NCBI GenBank assembly: GCA_964562735.1
Contig: CAZLUK010000015.1
Coordinates: 1-31,008, forward strand
Source of the DNA: JAGORY01 sp964562735
GTDB taxonomy: Bacteria; Patescibacteriota; Gracilibacteria; Peribacterales; Peribacteraceae
Direction: 5' to 3'
Length of the DNA stretch: 31,008 nucleotides
Positions 16,072 through 22,633 of the stretch are shown one piece after another. Numbering within the stretch: the stretch's first letter is position 1; each line of letters begins with the position of its first letter. Both the position numbers and the translations under genes were made by a program. Under the pieces are notes generated by a model, which was not told the DNA's origin, did not search any database, and saw nothing but the letters and a program-made list of their open reading frames with translations.

Positions 16072-16884
16072 ATGCCCGAATTACCCGAAGTCGAAACCAC
16101 GCTCCGCTCAGTCGCACCGGTGCTCACCGGTCGTACGATCGAATTTGTGGAAGTACTTCGGCCAAATATGATCAGCCATCATCCGACGTTTGCAGAAGAT
16201 CTTCGCGGCAAAACGATTCTTACGGTGAAGCGGCACGGCAAATACCTCTGGCTGGAACTCACTGGTGGCCTAAGTCTCATGCTACACCTCAGAATGAGCG
16301 GCCGACTGGGGCTCCGGAAGCTGAAAGACGCTCCCCTGTCACACGAGCGTATCCGCTTTACAATCGGCGATGATTTGGTACTCATTTTCAATGATCCGCG
16401 GACTCTTGGCAGACTCTGGATAATCGAAGGCAACGATGTGTACAAGGATCCCAGTTTGCAGTCCCTCGGTCCCGACGCACTGACTCTTTCCGAAAAAATC
16501 TTCCTGGAACGTCTGGAAAAGAAAAAAGGAGTACTGAAAGCCGTACTGCTCAAGCAGTCGTTCATTGCCGGGATCGGCAACATTTACGCCGACGAAGCGT
16601 GTTTTCTGGCTAAAATTGATCCGCGAAGAAAAATATCTAACCTGTCCTTACCAGCGAAAAAACGGCTTTACAAAGCCATAATTACGACCATCAAACAAGG
16701 TATCCGCAACCAGGGAACCAGTTTTTCGGATTTCGCAGACCTCTTCGGAAAACCCGGTAAGAATCAGCACAGTCTCATGGTATATGGGCGGGCGAAAGAG
16801 AAATGTAGAAAATGCCGAACTATTCTTAAGTCCTGCAAACTTGCGCAAAGAACGACTGTCCGGTGTCCGACCTGCCAGCGGTAA
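16072..16884 (+). CDS. mutM: Formamidopyrimidine-DNA glycosylase
   Basis: MutM (Fpg) removes 8-oxoguanine and ring-opened purines and cuts the strand by beta/delta elimination. The 270-residue protein begins with PELPEVET, in which Pro2 is the catalytic nucleophile and Glu3 the acid. It has the conserved lysine in VKRHGKYLWL, LHLRMSGR, NDPRTLGRLW, the helix-two-turn-helix QSFIAGIGNIYADE, and the C-terminal zinc finger (CRKC and CPTC). All key residues are present. It lies 11 nt downstream of the DsbA-like gene with no clear promoter of its own. Confidence 0.96.
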   Translation: MPELPEVETTLRSVAPVLTGRTIEFVEVLRPNMISHHPTFAEDLRGKTILTVKRHGKYLWLELTGGLSLMLHLRMSGRLGLRKLKDAPLSHERIRFTIGDDLVLIFNDPRTLGRLWIIEGNDVYKDPSLQSLGPDALTLSEKIFLERLEKKKGVLKAVLLKQSFIAGIGNIYADEACFLAKIDPRRKISNLSLPAKKRLYKAIITTIKQGIRNQGTSFSDFADLFGKPGKNQHSLMVYGRAKEKCRKCRTILKSCKLAQRTTVRCPTCQR

Positions 16885-16890
16885 GTGATA

Positions 16891-17010
16891 GGAACCTCTG
16901 CGAAACTCCTTTTACTCGCAGCCGCGATTCGCAAATCGTGGTTCCGGAGCCACTGGCCAGCGGTTTGAGAACCGCTGCTGCGGAATTAAGGGGGATTTTT
17001 CAGAGGTTCC
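16891..17010. repeat. 120-bp palindromic element with GGAACCTCTG ends
   Basis: Perfect inverted repeats GGAACCTCTG (16891-16900) and CAGAGGTTCC (17001-17010) bound a segment with internal hairpins, the clearest being CAGCGGTT / AACCGCTG. It fills the gap between mutM and xer and ends 2 nt before the xer -10 box. No second copy occurs in the window, so it may be a small mobile element or a regulatory structure. Confidence 0.55.
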
Positions 17011-17012
17011 GA

Positions 17013-17018
17013 TAGAAT
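17013..17018 (+). promoter_or_regulatory. -10 box of xer (leaderless)
   Basis: TAGAAT ends 7 nt before the GTG start of the recombinase gene, implying a leaderless GTG-initiated mRNA. It abuts the palindromic element. Confidence 0.45.
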
Positions 17019-17025
17019 AAGTACC

Positions 17026-17940
17026 GTGCTCCTCAAAGACGCCATCTATGATTTTCTGACGCATGCCGAAGTGGGCAAATATCAGAGCAAGAAAACTGTG
17101 GAAAATTACCGACATTATCTGAAACGATTCGAAAAGTTCGCAAAGCCAACGACGGATGTCGGAAGACTAAGCTCAGAAACAATCCGTGACTACCGACTCC
17201 ACCTTCATCGGACGAATATCCGCGGACAGGGCATCACACTCGATATCAGAACCCAACAATATCATCTGATTGCGCTGCGGGCACTCCTAAAGCACTTGAA
17301 CAAGAACGATGTGAAGACGATTTCGCCCGAGAAGATCGAACTGCCCAAGGTCCCGGGCCGCACCGTGGAAGTACTTGCGCGTGAGGAGCTGGAGGCGATG
17401 TTTGCGAGCATCGACGTGACGAAAAAAAACGGTCTCCGTGATCTTGCAATCCTCCATCTGCTATACTCCACCGGACTGCGCGTCAGCGAACTAAGTAATT
17501 TAAATCGCAAGGACGTGAATCTTTCATCGCGGGAGTTTCGGGTTGTAGGGAAGGGACGCAAGGCACGCATCGTCTTCATTTCAGACAGTGCCGCCGAGCA
17601 CGTGAAAGCCTATCTCGATAATCGCCAGGATAACTGGGGGCCGCTCTTCATCAGTAACAGCAACCGTTCCCAAAACCCGAGCCTGCTCGGTGAAGAACGC
17701 CGACTGGAACCCCAGGCGATTGAACGGATCGTCCGCACGATGTCCGCGCAGGCAGGACTGGTAAAGAAGGTAACGCCGCACACGCTCAGGCACACCTTCG
17801 CAACCGAACTCCTAAAAAACGGCGCCGATATCCGCTCAGTGCAGGAGATGCTGGGGCACGCCAGCATCACCACGACGCAGATCTACACCCATTTGACGAA
17901 TAAGCGGCTGAAAGAGATTCATCAGCAGTTTCACCGGTAG
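17026..17940 (+). CDS. Tyrosine recombinase, XerC/XerD type
   Basis: A 304-residue site-specific recombinase. The N-terminal SAM-like DNA-binding domain is at about residues 5-95 and the catalytic domain follows. Catalytic residues are Arg152 (STGLRVSEL), Lys176 (VVGKGRKAR), His252 and Arg255 (PHTLRHTFATELL), His278 (MLGHAS) and nucleophile Tyr287 (TTQIYTHL). Length and motifs fit chromosome-dimer resolution enzymes, and no phage or integron genes are nearby, so housekeeping XerC/D is the best reading. The start is GTG at 17026. The stop codon directly joins a 14-nt tandem repeat. Confidence 0.93.
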   Translation: MLLKDAIYDFLTHAEVGKYQSKKTVENYRHYLKRFEKFAKPTTDVGRLSSETIRDYRLHLHRTNIRGQGITLDIRTQQYHLIALRALLKHLNKNDVKTISPEKIELPKVPGRTVEVLAREELEAMFASIDVTKKNGLRDLAILHLLYSTGLRVSELSNLNRKDVNLSSREFRVVGKGRKARIVFISDSAAEHVKAYLDNRQDNWGPLFISNSNRSQNPSLLGEERRLEPQAIERIVRTMSAQAGLVKKVTPHTLRHTFATELLKNGADIRSVQEMLGHASITTTQIYTHLTNKRLKEIHQQFHR

Positions 17941-18090
17941 AGTGAGTAGGTTGTAGTGAGTAGGTTGTAGTGAGTAGGTTGTAGTGAGTAGGTTGTAGTG
18001 AGTAGGTTGTAGTGAGTAGGTTGTAGTGAGTAGGTTGTAGTGAGTAGTGAGTAGCATTCTACAAACTACTACCTACTCACTACTCACTAC
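17938..18090. repeat. 14-nt (2 x 7) tandem array with perfect hairpin between xer and DUF167
   Basis: Starting at the xer stop codon, GTAGTGAGTAGGTT is repeated six times in full plus one partial copy. The array then ends in GTAGTGAGTAGTGAGTAG (18037-18054), whose exact 18-nt reverse complement follows at 18073-18090 after an 18-nt loop. The far arm supplies the stop codon and last residues of the convergent DUF167 gene. It occupies the whole gap between the two convergent genes and could act as a bidirectional terminator, although there is no U-run. Confidence 0.85.
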
Positions 18091-18349
18091 TCAGACGAAT
18101 GATCTTCACCCTCCCCGTCTCCCCCGTCACGATCTCGACCGACGATTTCGACACTTCGAACGTCTCCGCTAAAAACCGTACCAATTCCTCATTCGCCTTC
18201 CCGTTTTCCGGTATAGCCGCGATGTCGAGCTTAAATGTGTCCTCGCCGAGCGGGCCCCGAAAACGACTTACGGAAGCCTGCGAACGGACCTTCACGCGGA
18301 ACGTGATCTCGCCTTCCGTCCTCAGCCGCTCACGAAGTGAATCAATCAT
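18080..18349 (-). CDS. DUF167 (YggU-like) family protein
   Basis: An 89-residue protein of the DUF167/YggU family, function unknown. Typical features are the KVRSQASVSRF start of the domain, FKLDIAAIPENGKANEELVRFLAETF and the ending VEIVTGETGRVKIIRL. It follows trmD on the minus strand with a 6-nt gap, so it is probably translated from the same mRNA. The final residues (SSE and stop) are encoded by the edge of the adjoining tandem repeat, which suggests the repeat arrived or expanded up to the end of the gene. Confidence 0.9.
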   Translation of the reverse strand: MIDSLRERLRTEGEITFRVKVRSQASVSRFRGPLGEDTFKLDIAAIPENGKANEELVRFLAETFEVSKSSVEIVTGETGRVKIIRLSSE

Positions 18350-18355
18350 GCCGGT

Positions 18356-19078
18356 TTAGAAGAGATTTTCCCTCCGCCACTTCACAATATTTTCATGATG
18401 CCCCGAGAGGAGAATATCTGGAACACGCATTTCACGAAATTCCTCCGGTCGGGTGTAGTGCGGGTATTCACGTTTGCCGTCAAACGCAGCAGAAAAACTA
18501 TCTAAGTCAGCTGAAGCTTCTTTACCGAGCACACCCGGAATCTTGCGGGCAACGGCATCGATCAAAACCATCGCCGGAATCTCGCCGCCCGTCAGTACAT
18601 AGTCGCCAATACTGATCTCTTCATCGATCCAGCCTCCATCGATGACCCGTTGATCAATGCCTTCATAGTGTCCACAAACCAAAATAAGCCATTCATACAA
18701 AGCCGTCTGCTCAACTTTCTCCTGCGTCAATCGCTCTCCGCCAGCCGATAAATATATCCTGTGTGGCAACATTCCTTTGTTTCCTTTCGCTCCTTTTATT
18801 CCTTTCTCTCCTTTGTTTCTTTTTACTCCTTTTACTCCTTTCATTCCTTTCGCAATAACCGCCTCCATACATGCCACAATCGGCCCGGCCATCATCACCA
18901 TCCCCGCTCCGCCGCCATACGGCTTGTCATCAACTTGATGATGCTTGTCGGTCGCAAAGGCCCGAATATCATGAATTTTGATCTTGAGAAGTTCATCCTC
19001 CACCGCACGTTTCAGGATGCTCTCGGTGAGCGGGCCCGTGAACATCGCCGGAAAGAGGGTGAGGATATCGATGCGCAT
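18356..19078 (-). CDS. trmD: tRNA (guanine-N1)-methyltransferase with Lys-Gly repeat insertion
   Basis: TrmD methylates G37 of tRNAs from S-adenosylmethionine, preventing frameshifts. The 240-residue protein starts at ATG 19078 with MRIDILTLFP and has DKPYGGGAGMVMM, the knot motifs LVCGHYEGIDQRV and SIGDYVLTGGEIPAM, and PHYTRPEEF. Two things are odd. Residues ~77-103 are a low-complexity stretch of about nine KGx triplets, encoded by a 9-nt tandem repeat, where E. coli has a short loop. The protein also ends soon after LLSGHHENIVKWRRENLF, so the C-terminal helical domain of about 40 residues that helps grip tRNA in E. coli is absent. A weak -10 (TACTCT) lies 6 nt before the start. Confidence 0.94.
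   Translation of the reverse strand: MRIDILTLFPAMFTGPLTESILKRAVEDELLKIKIHDIRAFATDKHHQVDDKPYGGGAGMVMMAGPIVACMEAVIAKGMKGVKGVKRNKGEKGIKGAKGNKGMLPHRIYLSAGGERLTQEKVEQTALYEWLILVCGHYEGIDQRVIDGGWIDEEISIGDYVLTGGEIPAMVLIDAVARKIPGVLGKEASADLDSFSAAFDGKREYPHYTRPEEFREMRVPDILLSGHHENIVKWRRENLF
18771..18851. repeat. Nonamer array inside trmD
   Basis: Nine 9-nt units of the form NNTCCTTTN (81 nt) lie in frame in trmD and encode the KGx repeats on the minus strand. The period keeps the frame regardless of copy number. Confidence 0.85.
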
Positions 19079-19090
19079 ACGTGAAGAGTA

Positions 19091-19173
19091 AGGCGGAAAG
19101 CGAAAGGCGGAAAGTGAATCAGAAGAAAGCCTACAATGATGTATGCTTTCCGCTCTCCCCTTTCCGCTTTCCA
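19091..19173. repeat. Inverted pair of heptamer arrays between trmD and GT2
   Basis: Four heptamers (AGGCGGA, AAGCGAA, AGGCGGA, AAGTGAA; 19091-19118) face four of opposite sense (CTTTCCG, CTCTCCC, CTTTCCG, CTTTCCA; 19146-19173). The arrays can pair and enclose a 27-nt loop. They lie in the divergent promoter region of trmD and the GT2 gene. Confidence 0.7.
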
Positions 19174-19192
19174 CTCGCTATTCTCTCTTCAT

Positions 19193-20158
19193 ATGACAAG
19201 CGAGCGCCTTATTGACGTCCTCATCCCGACCTACAACCCAAAGCAAGAACATCTCACCGTGGCGCTTGCGAGCTTACAGGCGCAAACATTCCAAGGCTGG
19301 CAGGCCTTTATCCACGACGACTGTTCACCGAACGGAGAAACCGAAGCGATCGTGCGGCCGTTTCTCACCGATAGCAGAATCACATTCAAACGCAGCCCGG
19401 ATCGGCTGGGGATCGGCGGCAATTGGAACGCCTGCCTGAGGAGTACATCAGCGCCCATCGTTGCGTACTTGTTTCAAGACGACCTTTGGCACCCGAACTA
19501 TCTCGCAGCCGCCTATAAAGCGCTCAATGATCATTCATCGGTAGGATTCGTTTCACTTAAACATGAGTATCGCGGCGAAGGCGGTATGACAAACCTGCCA
19601 CTCTATGAATCCATTCAAGAATATCGCAGAACAAAAGTCACACCGGGACTACACTCCGGGCGCGAATTTCTCCGGTACTGGATCCAGGCAGAGCTGCACC
19701 CGAACATCGTCGGTGAGCCGGACTTCGTCGTGATGAAGCGCGAAGTTATGGTGAAAGCCGGTCCATTTCTGGAGGACATGCCGCAGTTTCTGGATACCGA
19801 ATACTGGCTCCGGCTTCTCACATTCACCGATTGGTACAACCTGACGGCAGCCGAATACGGCGTCTTCCGCGTGCATCCAAGTGCAGCCAGTGCCGTGAAT
19901 CAGGTCACCGGCCAGGGCATCTTCGATCGGCTGCAGTGCTTTGAAGTATTGACACAAACACTGAAAGGTGACGATCGAAAGATCGCCATCGCTGCGCGCA
20001 ATCGAGCATTGCAAAACATGATCGCAAAGTTTTTCATGAGGATACGATCGGGGAATAAGGTGTCAGGAAAAGGAAGTAGCGGACTCAAATCGTTCATCCT
20101 GCGACATCCCTGGGTCATCATTCACTCTGTCATAGAATATTTCCTCAAAAAAGCTTGA
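19193..20158 (+). CDS. Family 2 glycosyltransferase
   Basis: A 321-residue GT-A-fold glycosyltransferase that would add a sugar from a nucleotide donor to a surface glycan. The start of the fold is clear (LIDVLIPTYNPKQEHL, then HDDCSPNGE with Asp42/Asp43). RLGIGGNWNACL and the metal-binding FQDDLWHPNYL (Asp96/Asp97) follow, and ETEYWLRLL-like sequence (here LDTEYWLRLLTF) contains the likely catalytic acidic pair. The C-terminus is basic and mildly hydrophobic, fitting membrane association. The start ATG 19193 is used because it lies just before the fold; an ATG at 19136 would pass through the repeat arrays. Acceptor and sugar are unknown. Confidence 0.88.
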   Translation: MTSERLIDVLIPTYNPKQEHLTVALASLQAQTFQGWQAFIHDDCSPNGETEAIVRPFLTDSRITFKRSPDRLGIGGNWNACLRSTSAPIVAYLFQDDLWHPNYLAAAYKALNDHSSVGFVSLKHEYRGEGGMTNLPLYESIQEYRRTKVTPGLHSGREFLRYWIQAELHPNIVGEPDFVVMKREVMVKAGPFLEDMPQFLDTEYWLRLLTFTDWYNLTAAEYGVFRVHPSAASAVNQVTGQGIFDRLQCFEVLTQTLKGDDRKIAIAARNRALQNMIAKFFMRIRSGNKVSGKGSSGLKSFILRHPWVIIHSVIEYFLKKA

Positions 20159-20183
20159 ATTGGAAAGGCGACTTGTGTATACT
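20155..20183 (+). promoter_or_regulatory. Sigma-70-type promoter of the candidate small RNA
   Basis: TTGAAT (20155-20160, overlapping the GT2 stop) and TATACT (20178-20183) are separated by exactly 17 nt. It is among the best -35/-10 pairs in the window. The expected start is about 20190. Confidence 0.6.
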
Positions 20184-20189
20184 GAACTT

Positions 20190-20250
20190 AGTCTCAAGCT
20201 TGGTGTTACCGAACCTGTTCGGAATCGAGCCCCTCATCAGGGGCTTTTTT
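20190..20250 (+). ncRNA. Candidate small RNA (~61 nt) with own promoter and terminator
   Basis: Between the GT2 and NIF3-like genes, a good promoter is followed after about 40 nt by an intrinsic terminator. The predicted transcript holds a small hairpin (CCGAA...TTCGG) and then the terminator stem, and it has no open reading frame with a plausible start. It could be an independent small RNA or an attenuated leader of the NIF3-like gene, which begins 67 nt after the terminator. I match it to no known RNA family. Confidence 0.45.
20228..20250 (+). terminator. Intrinsic terminator
   Basis: A 7-bp stem AGCCCCT / AGGGGCT with loop CATC is followed by a run of T. It ends the candidate small RNA and could also stop read-through from the GT2 gene. 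Confidence 0.8.
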
Positions 20251-20316
20251 GTGCCGCGGGTGGTGGAGCCCGGGGGAGTTGAATAACGATAGAGAACACG
20301 GTATGTTTCTTCCACT

Positions 20317-21285
20317 ATGAAACTCCAGAAATTTTTTGAAACCGCAGTAGAGCTCGGAATACAGCACGATCCCCGCGAGAAAAAACAGATTGATAAAATC
20401 CTGAAGAAATATCAACAGAAAGAGAAAAAGCTTGAGGAAAAAGAAAAAGCATTTTTCGATGCAGAACGCACCTGGAACCCCTACAGCGATTGCCGGATAA
20501 TCAATGGCAACGGTTCGGAGGAATTCACGCACCTGCTGGTTGGCATCGATATCGAAACCCCTGAACTGCTGCTTGTGGATCGTCTACGCGAAAAGGGAAA
20601 GAAGATCGATGGTGTTCTCATCCACCATCCGGAGGGCCGCGCACTCGCAGATTTGGAGAAAGTCATGCCGATGCAGATCGACCTGCTCGCGACTGTGGGC
20701 GTCCCGGTGAACCAGTCCGAAGCGCTGCTCCGGCCGCGCATGGACAAAATCTGGCGCTCCATCCACGCCGATAACCTCTTCCGGCACGAGCGTGCCGCAG
20801 AACTCTTGAACATTCCCGCTGTCTGCTGCCACACGATCACGGACAACCTGGCCTGGAGCTTCATGGAGAAGTATATCTGCAAGCACGAGTACGATGACTT
20901 AGGCGAGATTCTGAAAGCGATCACGGAGATCCCGGAATACACGCTGTACGCGAAGAAGGGCAATCCGCCGATCATCGCCAACGGCTCACGAAGTTCGCGT
21001 GTTGGCAAACTCGTCGCCACCGAATTCACGGGTGGCACCAACGGTCCGGAGGAATTCTTCGAGGCCAAAGCTAGGGCCGGAGTCGGCACCGTGCTCTCCA
21101 TGCATGTGACCGAGAAATCGCTTGAAGAAGCTAAGAAGTATCACATCAACATCATCCAGTGCAGCCATATGGCCAGTGACTCGCTCGGCATAAATCTCAT
21201 GCTGGATGTGATGAAGAAGCAAGATCCGAAGATGACGTTCATCGAAGTGTCCGGGTTTGTGAGGGTCGAACGAAAGAAGTGGTGA
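20317..21285 (+). CDS. NIF3-like (DUF34) family protein, long CPR-type
   Basis: A 322-residue protein related to the NIF3/DUF34 family of metal-binding proteins of uncertain function. An N-terminal helical, Lys/Glu-rich region (residues ~20-50, probably coiled coil) precedes NPYSDCRI. Then come VGIDIETPELLLVDRL, the metal-site LIHHPEGRAL (His103/His104), a central region with NIPAVCCHTITDN, and a C-terminal GVGTVLSMHVTEKSLEEAKKYHINIIQCSHMASDS-like segment with further histidines. Proteins of this layout are often named NGG1p-interacting factor 3 in CPR genomes. Convergent with rplT, with only 5 nt between the stops. Confidence 0.75.
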   Translation: MKLQKFFETAVELGIQHDPREKKQIDKILKKYQQKEKKLEEKEKAFFDAERTWNPYSDCRIINGNGSEEFTHLLVGIDIETPELLLVDRLREKGKKIDGVLIHHPEGRALADLEKVMPMQIDLLATVGVPVNQSEALLRPRMDKIWRSIHADNLFRHERAAELLNIPAVCCHTITDNLAWSFMEKYICKHEYDDLGEILKAITEIPEYTLYAKKGNPPIIANGSRSSRVGKLVATEFTGGTNGPEEFFEAKARAGVGTVLSMHVTEKSLEEAKKYHINIIQCSHMASDSLGINLMLDVMKKQDPKMTFIEVSGFVRVERKKW

Positions 21286-21290
21286 TGAGT

Positions 21291-21641
21291 TTATTTCCCG
21301 ACTCCCGCCTCCTTCAGCACCACGTCAAAGATTTCAGGGTAATTGATAGCAAGCTCAGATAGAGCCTTGCGATCGAGGGTAATATTAGCTTTCTTGAGGG
21401 CTGGAATGAATTGCGAATAACGGACCCCCTTAGCGCGAACAGCGGCGTTGATACGCACGGTCCAGAGCGAACGGAAGTTATGTTTCTTGCGCTTGCGATC
21501 GCGGTAGGCATTTTGTCCGGCCTTGATAACGGCTTCTTTGGCCTTCTTCACCGTCGTGCGCTTCATGCCACGGTACCCCTTCACTAGGGCATGCAAGGCC
21601 TTTACTCTCCTATGCCTGTGGATTCCGCGTTTGACTCTCAT
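21291..21641 (-). CDS. rplT: 50S ribosomal protein L20
   Basis: bL20 binds 23S rRNA early in large-subunit assembly and in many bacteria represses its own operon. The 116-residue protein is typical: a very basic N-terminus (MRVKRGIHRHRR) and long helix with YRDRKRKKHNFRSLWTVRINAAVR, then the globular end RKALSELAINYPEIFDVVLKEAG. It is the last gene of infC-rpmI-rplT on the minus strand. The start ATG 21641 follows a 68-nt spacer containing a hairpin; no Shine-Dalgarno sequence is seen. Confidence 0.98.
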   Translation of the reverse strand: MRVKRGIHRHRRVKALHALVKGYRGMKRTTVKKAKEAVIKAGQNAYRDRKRKKHNFRSLWTVRINAAVRAKGVRYSQFIPALKKANITLDRKALSELAINYPEIFDVVLKEAGVGK

Positions 21642-21662
21642 ATATTTAGAAATGAAGGAGCT

Positions 21663-21695
21663 GAGTCACCCTAAGGCGTATCGAATGGGTGACTC
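21663..21695 (-). promoter_or_regulatory. Hairpin in the rpmI-rplT spacer
   Basis: A perfect 9-bp inverted repeat GAGTCACCC / GGGTGACTC with a 15-nt loop lies in the mRNA just upstream of rplT. It may be an L20 autoregulation element or a processing site. Neither can be decided from sequence. Confidence 0.5.
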
Positions 21696-21709
21696 TCATG
21701 AGAGAATGT

Positions 21710-21904
21710 TTAGAAGTTCGGGAGAAGCAGTGCGAGCGCCCGCTCGTTGGTCGGATGCATGAGCTTGGTGCGATTGAGACGCTTCTGACGCTTACTCTTC
21801 TGCATGAGCAGGTGATTGCGACTGTGGCGATTGAACGCCAGCTTGCCGCTTCCGGTGCGTCGGATGCGCTTTTTTGCGCCACTGTGGGACTTGAGCTTGG
21901 GCAT
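21710..21904 (-). CDS. rpmI: 50S ribosomal protein L35
   Basis: bL35 is a small basic protein of the large ribosomal subunit. The 64-residue product starts at ATG 21904 with MPKLKSHSGAKKRIRRTGSGK, and SRNHLLMQKSKRQKRLNR is typical. The frame is open another 22 codons upstream but that part does not resemble L35. A -10-like TACACT lies 11 nt before the start. It sits between infC and rplT, the usual order. Confidence 0.97.
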   Translation of the reverse strand: MPKLKSHSGAKKRIRRTGSGKLAFNRHSRNHLLMQKSKRQKRLNRTKLMHPTNERALALLLPNF

Positions 21905-21956
21905 ATGGTCACGAAAGTGTAGACAGGAATATATGTTAATGCAAAGAGAAATTGAG

Positions 21957-22021
21957 AAGTCATAAGTCACAAGTCATAAGTAAAAAACACTTGTGACTTA
22001 TAGACTTATGACTTGTGACTA
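21957..22021. repeat. Inverted heptamer array between infC and rpmI
   Basis: Heptamers of the AAGTCAT/AAGTCAC type (21957-21977) are followed by an A-rich loop and the inverse heptamers ACTTGTG/ACTTATA running to 22021, so the region folds into one long hairpin. The TAG stop of infC (22019-22021) is the outer edge of the array. It splits the infC-rpmI operon and may reduce read-through. Confidence 0.75.
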
Positions 22022-22558
22022 TTTTCTCGGCCTCAAAATCACCATGAAATGATTCCCCTGCCGCTTGATCGGTTGATCAATTTCCGCAACATCAGTGAGG
22101 CTCTGCACGAATTTATTGAGCTTCTGGATGCCGTACTCTTTATTGGTGAGCTCACGACCGCGCATGACAATCGTTACTTTGACCATGTGACGTTCGGCCA
22201 AGAATTCACGACTGCGGGCAGCCTGGCGATCCAAGTCTCCGGTATCCGTACGAAAGCCAAAGCGAATTGCCTTCACTTCGGTTTGCTTACTGTGGGCTTT
22301 CTGGAGTTTCTCTTTCTTCTTGAGTTTATAGAGATAGCTCCCGTATTCGCCAAGCTTCACGACCGGTGGCACCGCCTTCGGGGATACTTCAATCAAATCG
22401 AAACCCTGTTCTTTGGCACAAGCCAAGGCATCAGCAATTGTCATACGCTCCGCTGCTCCGTCCTCGGCGACGAGGAGAACTTCGGGGGCGCGAATTTGTT
22501 CATTAACTTTCGGACGAGCAAAATTGAACGAGCGCGAGGGAGTATATCGTTGTCTCAC
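22019..22558 (-). CDS. infC: Translation initiation factor IF-3
   Basis: IF-3 binds the 30S subunit, checks the start codon and prevents early subunit joining. The 179-residue protein has the N-terminal domain (VNEQIRAPEVLLV, EQGFDLIEVSPKAVPPVVKLGEYG), a lysine-rich linker (YKLKKKEKLQKAHSKQTEVKAIRF) and the C-terminal domain (AARSREFLAERHMVKVTIVMRGRE, ending NHFMVILRPRK). The start codon is GTG at 22558, not the ATT/ATC used by many infC genes for autoregulation. IF-3 is of added interest here because it normally disfavours leaderless mRNAs, which seem common in this genome. Confidence 0.97.
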   Translation of the reverse strand: MRQRYTPSRSFNFARPKVNEQIRAPEVLLVAEDGAAERMTIADALACAKEQGFDLIEVSPKAVPPVVKLGEYGSYLYKLKKKEKLQKAHSKQTEVKAIRFGFRTDTGDLDRQAARSREFLAERHMVKVTIVMRGRELTNKEYGIQKLNKFVQSLTDVAEIDQPIKRQGNHFMVILRPRK

Positions 22559-22633
22559 AGGAAGTCGGAGGCGGGGAAAGTGTTTTCAGTATCGGCAAAA
22601 GTCACCGTGAGGTCAAGACAGAGCTCTTTCTTT

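Noticed and set aside
16891..17010. A dif-type recombination site for the neighbouring Xer
   Set aside because: The arms are 10 bp with about 100 bp between them, unlike the two 11-bp arms and 6-bp centre of dif.
17836..18057. A minus-strand ORF with LLTTTYSLQPTHYN repeats
   Set aside because: It is only the translation of the 14-nt tandem array between xer and the DUF167 gene.
17938..18090. CRISPR array
   Set aside because: The repeats are 14 nt, directly tandem, with no unique spacers and no cas genes nearby.
19136..19192. Upstream ATG 19136 as the start of the GT2 gene
   Set aside because: The added residues come from the heptamer arrays, and the fold begins just after ATG 19193.
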